Assembly: GCA_965207805.1 (NCBI GenBank)
Contig: OZ242312.1
Span: forward strand, 3,782,001-3,846,000
Direction: 5' to 3'
DNA from: Palauibacter sp965207805
GTDB lineage: Bacteria; Gemmatimonadota; Gemmatimonadetes; Palauibacterales; Palauibacteraceae
DNA length: 64,000 nt
A program made the translations under genes and the position numbers. Of the stretch, positions 26,201 through 34,233 are shown piece after piece. The notes under the pieces are model-generated. The model made no database searches. It was not told the origin of the DNA and was given only the letters and a program-made list of their open reading frames with translations. Position 1 is the first letter of the stretch. Each line of letters starts with the position of its first letter.

Positions 26201-26602
26201 ATGAGAATCTACCTGACCAGCGTCGTCGTGAACGACCAGCAGAAGGCGCTTCGATTCTACACGGACATCCTCGGCTTTCAGGTGAAGCACAACATCCCCA
26301 TGGGAGAGTATGCCTGGATCACCGTGGTATCGAAGGAAGCTCCGGACGGGACGGAGTTGTTGCTTGAGCCCGACGCCCACCCCGCATCCCGTACATTCAA
26401 GGCCGCGCTCATGGAGGACGGGATTCCCAGCGCCTCCTTCGCGGTCGATGATGTCGAAGCCGAGCACGAGCGTCTCGTGGCAAAGGGCGTGAAGTTCGTG
26501 CAGCCGCCGAAAGACCTGGGGACCGTCATTACCGCCGTCTTCGACGATACATGCGGCAGCCTGATCCAGATCCTCGAAGAAAAACAGCAGGGAGAATCAT
26601 GA
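26201..26602 (+). CDS. VOC family (glyoxalase-like) protein
   Basis: This is a 133-residue protein with two beta-alpha-beta-beta-beta halves: VNDQQKALRFYTDILGFQ and AVDDVEAEHERLVAKGVKFVQPP, ending in FDDTCGSLIQILEEKQ. This is the usual VOC fold used by glyoxalase I, dioxygenases and resistance proteins. The putative metal site residues cannot assign a reaction. Its stop overlaps the start of the next gene. Confidence 0.87.
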   Translation: MRIYLTSVVVNDQQKALRFYTDILGFQVKHNIPMGEYAWITVVSKEAPDGTELLLEPDAHPASRTFKAALMEDGIPSASFAVDDVEAEHERLVAKGVKFVQPPKDLGTVITAVFDDTCGSLIQILEEKQQGES

Positions 26603-27030
26603 TGCTCAGGAACATCCTCGCCGCCATCGTCGGCTACATCGCGATCGTCGCCGTGCTCTTCGCGCTCTCCTCGCTTCTGTGGCTGGCGCTGGGCCCCTCG
26701 CGCTCCTTCCAGCCGGGTACGTGGGAGGTCGCCGCCGGCTGGATACTCGGCTCGATCGGGATCGGGTTCGTGGGGGCGTACATCGGCGGACGGGTCTGTG
26801 CCCGCATGGCGCACGACGCCAAGGGCGCCATGATTCTGATCGGCATCCTGGTCGTGCTCGGGGTGGTGTCGATCCTGATCCCGGTGGAGGCGGCGACGGG
26901 ACCGCGCCCCGACGACGTGTCGATGATGGAGGCGACGATGAGCGCCAACCAGCCGACCTGGCTCACCTGGCTCAACCCGGTGATCGGCGTCGTCGGCATC
27001 TGGCTCGGCTCCCGCAAGCTCCGCGAGTAG
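26599..27030 (+). CDS. small four-helix membrane protein
   Basis: This is a 143-residue protein with hydrophobic segments at about residues 5-30, 48-68, 78-98 and 118-136, and glycine-rich turns (GSIGIGFVGAYIGGRVCARMA). No family was recognised. The ATG overlaps the VOC gene stop (ATGA), so the two are one transcription unit. Confidence 0.75.
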   Translation: MMLRNILAAIVGYIAIVAVLFALSSLLWLALGPSRSFQPGTWEVAAGWILGSIGIGFVGAYIGGRVCARMAHDAKGAMILIGILVVLGVVSILIPVEAATGPRPDDVSMMEATMSANQPTWLTWLNPVIGVVGIWLGSRKLRE

Positions 27031-27124
27031 CGGTCGGTCTGGTCGCCATCCCTCTGCCCCTCCCGCCCGGCGCAGACGGTTTGGCTATTCGGTCTCCGGC
27101 GGAACCAGCGGCTCCAGGAGCGTA

Positions 27125-27181
27125 TGCGTCGCGTGCGGCGAGCAGCATGTCCAGCAGGTACGCCGCGTCGTTACGGGGCAT
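27125..27181 (-). pseudogene. truncated HEPN (DUF86) gene
   Basis: The frame opens MPRNDAAYLLDMLLAARDA, the typical start of DUF86 HEPN RNases, then continues with unrelated residues. Only about 19 codons of the family are left, so the RxxxxH active site is absent. The start overlaps the stop of the MNT gene, the usual layout of MNT-HEPN toxin-antitoxin pairs. Confidence 0.6.
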
Positions 27182-27533
27182 AAACGACCCGCGCGGATTC
27201 GAGGATGGCCTTTCGGCGAATGTAGTTTCGGCTCTCGTTGACCGCGGCGCGGTTCACCAGATCAACGTTGCGGGCGAGCAGCTCGGCGAGTTCCCGCTCC
27301 ATGCCGGCGATCCCGAACAGGCCCGGCGTTCGCTCCGTCCTGAAGCTGACCAGTACGTCGACGTCGCTGTCCGGCCCGAAGTCACTGCGCAGCACCGACC
27401 CGAACAGCGCCAGCTCCTCCACCTGCCACCGGTCGCAGAACGCCTTGATGGCCTTCATGGGTACGCCTATCCGCGCCGCCAGCCGTTCCCGGTCTTCGAC
27501 GGTTCCCGTACCAGGTTGCAATGAAGCCTCCAC
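27171..27533 (-). CDS. MNT-type nucleotidyltransferase (antitoxin of MNT-HEPN pair)
   Basis: This protein of about 120 residues has the minimal nucleotidyltransferase motif LFGSVLRSDFGPDSDVDVLVSF (GS...DxD), followed by the GIAGMERELAELLARNVDLVN segment. In complete pairs it AMPylates the HEPN toxin and blocks it. GTG at 27533 chosen as start; ATG at 27458 gives a shorter protein beginning MKAIKAFC. The HEPN partner downstream is truncated, so the antitoxin may now be solitary. Confidence 0.8.
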   Translation of the reverse strand: MEASLQPGTGTVEDRERLAARIGVPMKAIKAFCDRWQVEELALFGSVLRSDFGPDSDVDVLVSFRTERTPGLFGIAGMERELAELLARNVDLVNRAAVNESRNYIRRKAILESARVVYAP

Positions 27534-27680
27534 TGCGCCGAATCCACGATCTTGACCGTCGAGCGCCCGGCTCGCCGAGGTCGGAACCAAAACTCGGTGG
27601 TTTCGGGCGAGGCATCAAGCAGGCGACACGATGGCGGATACGAATCGCGCCGCGGCGGTCGCCGGCGCGGCGGCGGGTCG

Positions 27681-28937
27681 CTAGCGGCGGCCGTCGTCGC
27701 GGGTGAGGGGGCTCAGGTAGTCGCGGTTTCCGAGGCCCAGCTTCCGGAGGGCGATGCCCGTCATGCACTCGTCCACGACCTTCTTGGCGTTGAGCATGGT
27801 CGTGTAGCCCGGGTCGACCAGCGGGTTGAGTTCGACCAGGTCGAAGCCCACCACGTTGTTCTCCGAGCAGAGCCCGCGGACCATGTAGAACACCTCCCGG
27901 GGCGTCAGTCCTCCCGGCACCGGCGTCCCCGTGCCCGAGGTGTAGGCCGGGTCCATGACGTCGATGTCGAAGGAGATGTGCAGGTATTCGGGACCTTCGT
28001 TCGCCTGGTCGAGGACCTCCCGCATGACGTTCGTCCAGCCGTCCCGGTCGATCTCCGCCATCGTGTGGTAGCGCATATCGTTCGCCCGCATCCACTCGAA
28101 GCCTGACGGCCCCGGCCAACTGCCCCGCAACCCCACCTGGATGAAGTTCCTGCCGAGGATGTGCCCGTCATCGATGAGGCGGCGCACCGGCTGCGCGTGC
28201 GAGATCAGGTGGCCGTGCCGCGCGTCCCCCGCGTCGTAGTGTGCGTCGAAGTGGATGACGCCGACGTTCTCCTTGCCGTACACATCCGCGAGTCCCGCCA
28301 CGTTGGCGAACTCGATCGAGTGGTCTCCCCCGATGATCACCGGGATGGCGCCCGTCTCCGCGATCTCGCGCACCATCCGGCGGATCGGCGGCATGCTGCG
28401 CTCCACGCTCAGGTTGTCGATCGGCGCGTTGCCGTAGTCGACCGCCGTGAGCTCGCTCCGCCACGAGATCATCGTCTCCATGCTGCCCACGCTGCGCCGC
28501 ATGGCACGGAGCGCGGTCGGCCCCTCACCCGCCCCGCGGTACCCCACCCCCATGTCGACCGGAGCCCCCATGAAGGCGACTTCGACCTCGCCCGCGACGA
28601 GGTCCTCGGGCGTCCGCGCGATCGGCAGCCCGAAGAAGGTGAGGACGGATCCGACCTCGATGGGCCCGGGTTCCCGCGGAGGATCCCCCGAGATGTCCCG
28701 GTCCTGCCACACCGCGAGGTTGGGGTCGCTGGCGTCGAGCCGGATAATGGCGGAGTCGGCCGGGAGAGGCTCCCGTTCTGGGACGGTGTCGGCCGCGGCG
28801 TCGGCTGCGGCGTCCGTAACGGTGTCGGCCGGCGCATCCGTGGCTGCGGCCTCGTCGGATTCCGGCGGTGGGATCTCACAGGCCGTGAGCAGCACGCCAC
28901 ACAGGAGGAGAGCGGAGGACGAGAAGCGGGATGTCAT
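27681..28937 (-). CDS. lipoprotein arginase/agmatinase-family hydrolase
   Basis: This is a 418-residue ureohydrolase-fold protein with a lipoprotein signal: hydrophobic residues 8-19 and lipobox LTAC with Cys20, then an acidic Ala/Thr/Asp-rich linker to about 57. Mn-binding motifs look intact: GGDHS (His206), HFDAHYD, and SFDIDVMDP. Known enzymes hydrolyse arginine, agmatine or guanidino compounds to urea in the cytoplasm; here the protein would be envelope-anchored, so an external guanidino substrate is likely. GLTPREV and VVGFDLVELNP are typical C-terminal segments. Confidence 0.85.
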   Translation of the reverse strand: MTSRFSSSALLLCGVLLTACEIPPPESDEAAATDAPADTVTDAAADAAADTVPEREPLPADSAIIRLDASDPNLAVWQDRDISGDPPREPGPIEVGSVLTFFGLPIARTPEDLVAGEVEVAFMGAPVDMGVGYRGAGEGPTALRAMRRSVGSMETMISWRSELTAVDYGNAPIDNLSVERSMPPIRRMVREIAETGAIPVIIGGDHSIEFANVAGLADVYGKENVGVIHFDAHYDAGDARHGHLISHAQPVRRLIDDGHILGRNFIQVGLRGSWPGPSGFEWMRANDMRYHTMAEIDRDGWTNVMREVLDQANEGPEYLHISFDIDVMDPAYTSGTGTPVPGGLTPREVFYMVRGLCSENNVVGFDLVELNPLVDPGYTTMLNAKKVVDECMTGIALRKLGLGNRDYLSPLTRDDGRR

Positions 28938-29063
28938 GGTTCGATCACGTCCGATAGTCAGCGCGGAGGAGCAGGTATCGTCTCGACGGGAAGCCTATGG
29001 GGCGCCACGCGGAGGGGCAACGACGACACGTTGACAAAGATGTTGTTCATAAAGGGCAGAACC

Positions 29064-29807
29064 CTAGCTTCGGATTCCGCTCCGTCGGCTGGCTTGATTC
29101 AGCCGGTGCTCGAAGTACCGGCGGAACACTTCGTTCTCTGGATAGGCATCCGGATCAGCCCAGATCGCCCCGATCCGTCCCACCAGTCCGGCAATCCAAT
29201 CTGCTGCTTGGAGCGTCTGATAGCGGTGGCTCTCGAGATGGAACGGCGGCTCGATGAGGCGCCGTCGCCGTTCAGTCTTCGCATACATGCTTCGCGCGGC
29301 TTCCGTTATCTGCGCAGACCGCTGGTCGTGCTCGTCAAGTAGTAGCACGAAATCCTCCGACGGCTGGCAGTCCCGTTCGCAGAACTCGTCAATCCGCTTG
29401 ATCGCCTCAACCAGTACTCGGGCGTAGAGCCGGTTCGGATTGTGTGTCTCCGGCGGTGCCGTCTTCTTGATCCCAACGTAGAAGACGAACCCACCGGCTG
29501 AAGCGATGTTGTTGAACAGCCGGTTGGTAAGCTTCCTGAGTTCGGGGTACCGGGTCACATTCGTGACCGTGTAAAGGCTGGCTCCCTTCTTCTCCCATAG
29601 GGCGGGATGTTGACCCGACCGCGCGATCTCAAATGCGAGAAGCTCGCACTTTCGCTGGAAGAACCACGTTCCGAACCCTCGCACCTCTTCGGAGGGAAGG
29701 ACATAGCCTGCTAAGCCGAACACCGGGCTGTCGTTATGCCTAGGATGTACGCTGCTTACGTACGGGCCGATATGGCCGAATTCGTCGAGGTAGGCGAGAT
29801 ACGTCAC
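29064..29807 (-). CDS. DUF3800 domain protein
   Basis: This is a 247-residue protein starting MTYLAYLDEFGHIGP, the DUF3800 acidic motif DEFG/DESG. It also has YARVLVEAIKRIDEFC, a LLLDEHD segment and SHRYQTLQAADWIAGLV near the C-terminus. These acidic residues suggest an RNase H-like fold, probably a nuclease. GTG at 29807 chosen because it aligns the DEFG motif with the family start. A hairpin leader directly precedes it. Confidence 0.85.
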   Translation of the reverse strand: MTYLAYLDEFGHIGPYVSSVHPRHNDSPVFGLAGYVLPSEEVRGFGTWFFQRKCELLAFEIARSGQHPALWEKKGASLYTVTNVTRYPELRKLTNRLFNNIASAGGFVFYVGIKKTAPPETHNPNRLYARVLVEAIKRIDEFCERDCQPSEDFVLLLDEHDQRSAQITEAARSMYAKTERRRRLIEPPFHLESHRYQTLQAADWIAGLVGRIGAIWADPDAYPENEVFRRYFEHRLNQASRRSGIRS

Positions 29808-29813
29808 GGGGAG

Positions 29814-29858
29814 CTTCCGGGAACACGAAAGCCCGCGCCGGAGCGCGGGCCTCGGAAG
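29814..29858 (-). ncRNA. structured leader of DUF3800 gene (candidate)
   Basis: On the minus strand, a perfect 8-bp hairpin GCCCGCGC-TCCG-GCGCGGGC (29831-29850) is enclosed by a 6-bp outer stem CTTCCG (29853-29858) with CGGAAG (29814-29819); the 3' internal loop is TTTCGTGTTCC. The outer stem ends 6 nt before the GTG start, in the ribosome binding region. Candidate structured RNAs upstream of DUF3800 genes are known from comparative genomics (the DUF3800 motif series); whether this belongs to one of them is an inference. Confidence 0.5.
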
Positions 29859-30308
29859 GGGGGCAGTACGATGGAAATCCACCGTAGGTGCGTCCCGAAA
29901 GGAGCGTAGCAAACCCTCTCCCGCACGTCAACCGGACGTTGCCGTTCTTGCCCCTCCTCTCTGGTTCGATGGCTCCCCCGCAGTCCGGCCACGGCGGCGC
30001 CGAGTGCGGCGGCGGCCCGAGATGGTGTGTTCACGATGGATCCTCGCATGCTGTTTGCAGGGGTAGCGGCTCCGGCACCGGGAAAGGCGTCCTCGGAGCC
30101 CGGCCGGCTGTAACATCAGGGTCCGCCGCAGTCTCAACCGCCCATCATCAGCGTCTTGCTGCGCCCGAAGGGCGGCACGAATCCCCGGATCCAGGCCGAG
30201 ATTCCACGCGTTGCGGCTCGGAGGATCGCGACGGTGCTTTGGTGGGATAAGCTCGCTCGATTACGATACGGTCAGCCTGGTGATCGGAAGGTGGTGGAGG
30301 TGCAGAAC

Positions 30309-30536
30309 ATGACGAGGAAGCGTAACCAGCACGTTATTCCCGCGAAGAACGGATGGGCCGTCAAGGCCTCGGGTAGCCCGAAGGCAACGAAGGTGTTCGG
30401 CACGCAGCGGGAAGCGATCGAGCGGGGGACTGCGATCGCACGGAATCAAGAGTCCGAGCTGTTGATCCATGGACGTGATGGGAGGATTCGGGAGAAGCGC
30501 TCGTACGGTCGGGACCCCTACCCACCCCCGGGATGA
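30309..30536 (+). CDS. DUF2188 domain protein
   Basis: This is a 75-residue protein. The core HVIPAKNGWAVKASGSPKATKVFGTQREAIERGTAIA and the end LLIHGRDGRIREKRSYG match DUF2188, a small basic family of unknown function often near stress or mobile genes. Start at 30309. Its stop overlaps the next frame (ATGA at 30533). Confidence 0.8.
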   Translation: MTRKRNQHVIPAKNGWAVKASGSPKATKVFGTQREAIERGTAIARNQESELLIHGRDGRIREKRSYGRDPYPPPG

Positions 30537-30769
30537 CAGAAGGAGTAGCGCCCGTGACAATGCTCAACACGCCGGACACGACCTTCGTGCCGTCGTCCGT
30601 TCACGAGTCGTCCGAGGATGACGGCTGGTGCGTCAAACTCGTGGCGTCCCCGGACGGCAAGGGCATGGCCTCGATGCTGAGCCTCGAGGGGCTGACCAAG
30701 GAGCAGGCCGCCCAGTTTTTCCCCGCCCGGGACTACAGGGTGTGGGTGGAACCGGCCTCGAGGAAGTGA
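30533..30769 (+). CDS. small hypothetical protein
   Basis: This is a 78-residue protein (69 if ATG 30557 is used). No family was recognised. It has an acidic SSEDDGWCVKLVASPDGKG stretch and ends FFPARDYRVWVEPASRK. The start overlaps the DUF2188 stop and its stop overlaps the GTG of the next gene, consistent with an operon. Confidence 0.55.
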   Translation: MTEGVAPVTMLNTPDTTFVPSSVHESSEDDGWCVKLVASPDGKGMASMLSLEGLTKEQAAQFFPARDYRVWVEPASRK

Positions 30770-31960
30770 CCGCCGACCGTCGCAGGATCCGCCTGACGAT
30801 CGCATTGGTCGTGCTTCAGAGCGCGTTTGCGTCGGCCGTGCACGGTCAGGTGGTGCGTGGCAGGCTCGTCGACGAGGGGGACAACGCGGCCATTGCGGGG
30901 GCGATGATCACCCTGGTGGACCGGGACGGCCGCGGCGTCGAGCGGATGCTTACGCGGAGCGGTACGGGCGTGTTCGAGTTGCGGGTCCCCACCCCCGGCG
31001 AATACCGGTTGCGAGCCGAGCGGATCGGGTATGGAACCACGTACTCGGCATTCTTCAGGATCTCCACCCGCGACACCCTGACGGTGCAGATGGCCGCGCC
31101 CATCGAGGCGATTTCGCTGGCGGAAATCAGCGTGTCCGTCCGTCCCCAGTGCCATCTGCGCCCCGGGGAGGGGCTGGCCGTCGCCTAGCTTTCGCGGCCT
31201 CCCGGACGGCACCTGGATCGTCACCTCATGGCACATCCGAATGTTCACGGCGGGTGAGACCGAGCACCCGCTCACGGGCCAACCCGCGGCCACCCTGGAG
31301 GGCGTCGCCATCACGCACGGCGAGGTGCTTCGGGCTCATGGCGACGCTGGCGTGGTCTTCGAAGGGCAGCGGGGGAGGCGCGTCGTGGGCACCGTCGTCG
31401 ACTCGCTTGGCGTTGGGCTGCCGAACGCCCGTGTCTACGCGCAGGGCTCCGGCACGGAGACGGAAACGGATGCCGAAGGACGATTCGAGCTGGATCACCT
31501 GGGCGTCGGCACCTACGCACTCCACTTTACGCATCCGTACCTGGGGCAGCTGTGGTACGAACCCGAGTCCGTCGAGGTGGAAGTGGGACCGGATGTCGAC
31601 AGTCTGGTCGAGGTCCGGTTCGAAGCGCCCCCGCTGAGCGACGTCCTTTCCGCGGTTTGCGGCCGAAACGGTCCACCCGGTGTTCCCATGGTCTCCGCTG
31701 CCGGCAACGTAGTCTGGCGAACGGGCGTTCTAAGCAGCTCATCCGGCTTCTACAGAGTGTGCTGGCTGCCATCCGGCGTTCCGATTGAACTGGTGGTGCT
31801 CGGCGAGGACGAGGACGTGGATCGGGACGCGCTCGAGGCTGCGCCGAGTCTCGCCGACCTGTTTCCGGATCGGGTCACGACCCTGACCATCGACCCGATG
31901 TCACCGCAAAGAGCATTGAATCTGCGGCTGGAGGTTGGTGGGCGCGACGACCCGTACTAG
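30766..31960 (+). pseudogene. carboxypeptidase-regulatory-like exported protein, broken
   Basis: The 5' part (30766-31188, GTG start) has a signal peptide and a carboxypeptidase-D regulatory-like domain (VVRGRLVDEGDNAAIAGAMITLVD, then YRLRAERIGY), reaching QCHLRPGEGLAVA before a stop. The 3' part, in another frame from about 31187, opens FRGLPDGTWIVTSWHIRMF and continues with a second regulatory-like domain (VVGTVVDSLGVGLPNARVYAQGS) to 31960. Related proteins carry a longer segment between RPEEGLAVA and the LPDGTWIVT motif, so an internal deletion with frameshift is the simplest reading. Confidence 0.65.
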
Positions 31961-31980
31961 GGGAAGGCCGGACCGGCGAT

Positions 31981-32347
31981 CTACCGCTCGACCATGTCGA
32001 GGGATCTGTTGAGGAGAGCGGCCGCCCGGACCGGCGAGATCAGCTCGTCACCGAGCGCGCGCCAGACAAGGCTCGTGAAGCGCTGGGGCTTCTCGAACGC
32101 TGCGAACCCTTGGCTGCCATCGAGGGGTTCCGGTTCAGTCTCACGCCAGGAGCGGGCGAACGTCCTGAATGCGCGTCGGACCGCGGCAGGGGTCAGAACC
32201 CCGACTTGGCCGAGACGTACTAGCATGGCGGATGCCGACACTCCGTACATGTGCTTGCGGGCGGATGATCTCGTGGTAGGTAATCCGGCGACGTCCTTCA
32301 GCGGCTCCTCAAGGAGATGCCGACCCGGGACAAGGAAGGCGCATTGA
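31981..32347 (-). pseudogene. C-terminal fragment of ImmA/IrrE-family regulator
   Basis: The frame encodes AFLVPGRHLLEEPLKDV followed by KHMYGVSASAMLVRLGQVGVL and an AFRTFARSWRETEPEPL segment, ending SLDMVER. This corresponds to the region after the HEXXH zinc-peptidase motif of ImmA/IrrE proteins. The HEXXH part is absent; a stop lies just upstream and the neighbouring gene starts soon after. It is probably a leftover of a regulator lost by rearrangement. Confidence 0.5.
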
Positions 32348-32355
32348 TCACGTCG

Positions 32356-33435
32356 TCACTGATCCGACTCGGGAACTCGCGACGCTTCCCTCGACTCGTC
32401 CAGACGCTGCCAATTCTGCGCTCCGCGCTCCGTGTTCCACACCAGCTCGTCACCCGTTTCGGCATCCACCGTGCCGGGGTGGATCTCGGGTGGCTTGGCC
32501 GGGTCGGCTGCAGCTTCATCCAGTTGGGCCTGCGTGAGGAGGCAGAATACTTCTTTGTCGTCAACCTCTCCATCGGGTGTAAGCATCCTCCCGGGTCGAA
32601 TGCGTGCCCCACTCAGATCGGCCAAGGTCAGGTCGGATCCTCTCATATCAACCGCGCTGAGTCCTGCTTCCGTCAGCCTGGCGTATTGGAGGTTGGAGGC
32701 GGATAGGTCGACGAAATAAAAACTCGCACGATGAAAGTTGGCAGCTCGAAAGTTCGAATTCGACAGTCTTGAATGGCGTATCTGCGATAGGAAAAAGTTG
32801 GATGAGAACCGTCCGTCGCGGAGATCACAATGCTCCAACGTGCTGTGTGAGAAATCTGACGCTTCCGCATACGCATATGAAAGGTCGGCTTGTACGAAAT
32901 GGGCTCGCGAGAACTTGGACGCTCTCAACGCCGTCCCAGACAACTGGGCTCGAGGCAGATAGAGGTAGAATCTCTGCTCCTTCTCAAGCTCGAGTGCCGC
33001 ATCGGACCGGCGCTTCAGCATCTGCACGATTGCATCGATGTCGGCGCGCTCATTGGGTTGGGGATCGGTGGGATGGGGCGGCGGCGTACCCAGGAAAGCG
33101 ACGAACAACTGCATGACCCGAACGTGGAAATCCTCTGGTTCCTGCTCGGCGAGGCGCATCAGGGCGTGGACACCGCCGATCCGCACAGCCACCACGTCAC
33201 TGCCCAGCATATCCGATGCGGCCTGAAACAGACTGGTTGACGAACCCCGTTCCGCTAACCGGAATTGGTCGAGAGCGGTCTTAGATTGCTCTAGCGCCGC
33301 CCGTGCCTGTTTGTTCGCGCTCGCCGAGCGCCACCAAAGGAGGATCAACGCCGGGATGCCGAGGGCCACGTACATGGCGTCACGTAAATCGTCGAGGCCA
33401 GTGACGTGCGTGCCTAGCCAGTTCAGGAATTCCAT
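32356..33435 (-). CDS. membrane-anchored pentapeptide-repeat protein
   Basis: This is a 359-residue protein. An N-terminal helix (about 17-35, AMYVALGIPALILLWW) anchors it, a coiled region (42-60) follows, and a HEAT-like segment DVVAVRIGGVHALMRLA lies at about 81-97. A pentapeptide-repeat block (about 160-285) contains units like ALRASKFSRAHFVQADLSYA, DFSHSTLEHCDLRDG and ANFHRASFYFVDLSASNLQ. Function unknown; it resembles pentapeptide proteins seen in defence islands. It is on the same strand as the ubiquitin-like operon, 280 bp downstream of its last gene. Confidence 0.8.
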   Translation of the reverse strand: MEFLNWLGTHVTGLDDLRDAMYVALGIPALILLWWRSASANKQARAALEQSKTALDQFRLAERGSSTSLFQAASDMLGSDVVAVRIGGVHALMRLAEQEPEDFHVRVMQLFVAFLGTPPPHPTDPQPNERADIDAIVQMLKRRSDAALELEKEQRFYLYLPRAQLSGTALRASKFSRAHFVQADLSYAYAEASDFSHSTLEHCDLRDGRFSSNFFLSQIRHSRLSNSNFRAANFHRASFYFVDLSASNLQYARLTEAGLSAVDMRGSDLTLADLSGARIRPGRMLTPDGEVDDKEVFCLLTQAQLDEAAADPAKPPEIHPGTVDAETGDELVWNTERGAQNWQRLDESREASRVPESDQ

Positions 33436-33713
33436 AGGGAGGTAGGGCCAAGGAGCTTGTAGACTTGTCCGCAGGCGTGCTTATGCCCGGTGACGTTCGT
33501 AACCTGCTCAGGCTACTCCATCGTCGCGCATGTTGCTAGGGATGCCAACGGATCGAATTCGATGGACTAGCTGAGTCCGGCGACGAACGGGGCCTACCCG
33601 CTGACGCGGACGGATGGGCCGTGCACTGAGTGGCCGTGACGGCTTCGGTCAGAGAGGCTCGGTCCCAAGCCATCCGGCGTGAGTACGGTGGTCGACTATG
33701 CGTTGGAATCCAG

Positions 33714-34223
33714 CTATGAGGAAGATGGGCATCGGCGACGCGCAAGGAACTGTCTCCGACGGGTGGCGTGTGTCGTATCTGCGGCCAGCTTAACGAGACT
33801 CGGCACACTGCGTCGGTGCTCGCGGCCGACGTTGCCCAGTACTTGGTTGTCGGCGAAGTCTCCACAGAGCAGTCCGTCACGTGAGAAGAGGACGGTGGCT
33901 TGGCTAGCCACGGCTAGAGCGAGGATGTCTACATCTTCATCGTTCGAGCGCCGAGGCGGGCGGTGGGGAATCTCGTCGCGAGCCGCCCGGATTGACGACT
34001 CGTCGACTTCGATGGCTAGTCCACGCTGGCTGTAGTCTCGCAGGAGGTCCTGGACGGCGGTGTACCTACCGAGTTCCGTGGCATACCCGGTGTTGTGGGG
34101 GGAGTACACGACAACCCCAGCGCCGCGGACGATCCAACTACGCAGTTGGTCCCCTGCGGAATTCCGGGTCGGCTCCATCAGGTGGCGAAACGCGCTGGCG
34201 TCGATGATGGTTCTCACGCACAT
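33714..34223 (-). CDS. PIN-domain nuclease of the ubiquitin-like locus
   Basis: This is a 169-residue PIN-like protein: D8 (TIIDASAF), E50 (YATELGRY), D97/D99 in NDEDVDILALAVAS and D116 in LFSRDGLLCGDF form the expected acidic set. The final 30 residues are basic. It follows the ATPase gene by 10 bp on the same strand, so it is probably the nuclease of an ATPase-PIN pair. No antitoxin gene is adjacent. Confidence 0.75.
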   Translation of the reverse strand: MCVRTIIDASAFRHLMEPTRNSAGDQLRSWIVRGAGVVVYSPHNTGYATELGRYTAVQDLLRDYSQRGLAIEVDESSIRAARDEIPHRPPRRSNDEDVDILALAVASQATVLFSRDGLLCGDFADNQVLGNVGREHRRSVPSLVKLAADTTHATRRRQFLARRRCPSSS

Positions 34224-34233
34224 GCTGGAACCT

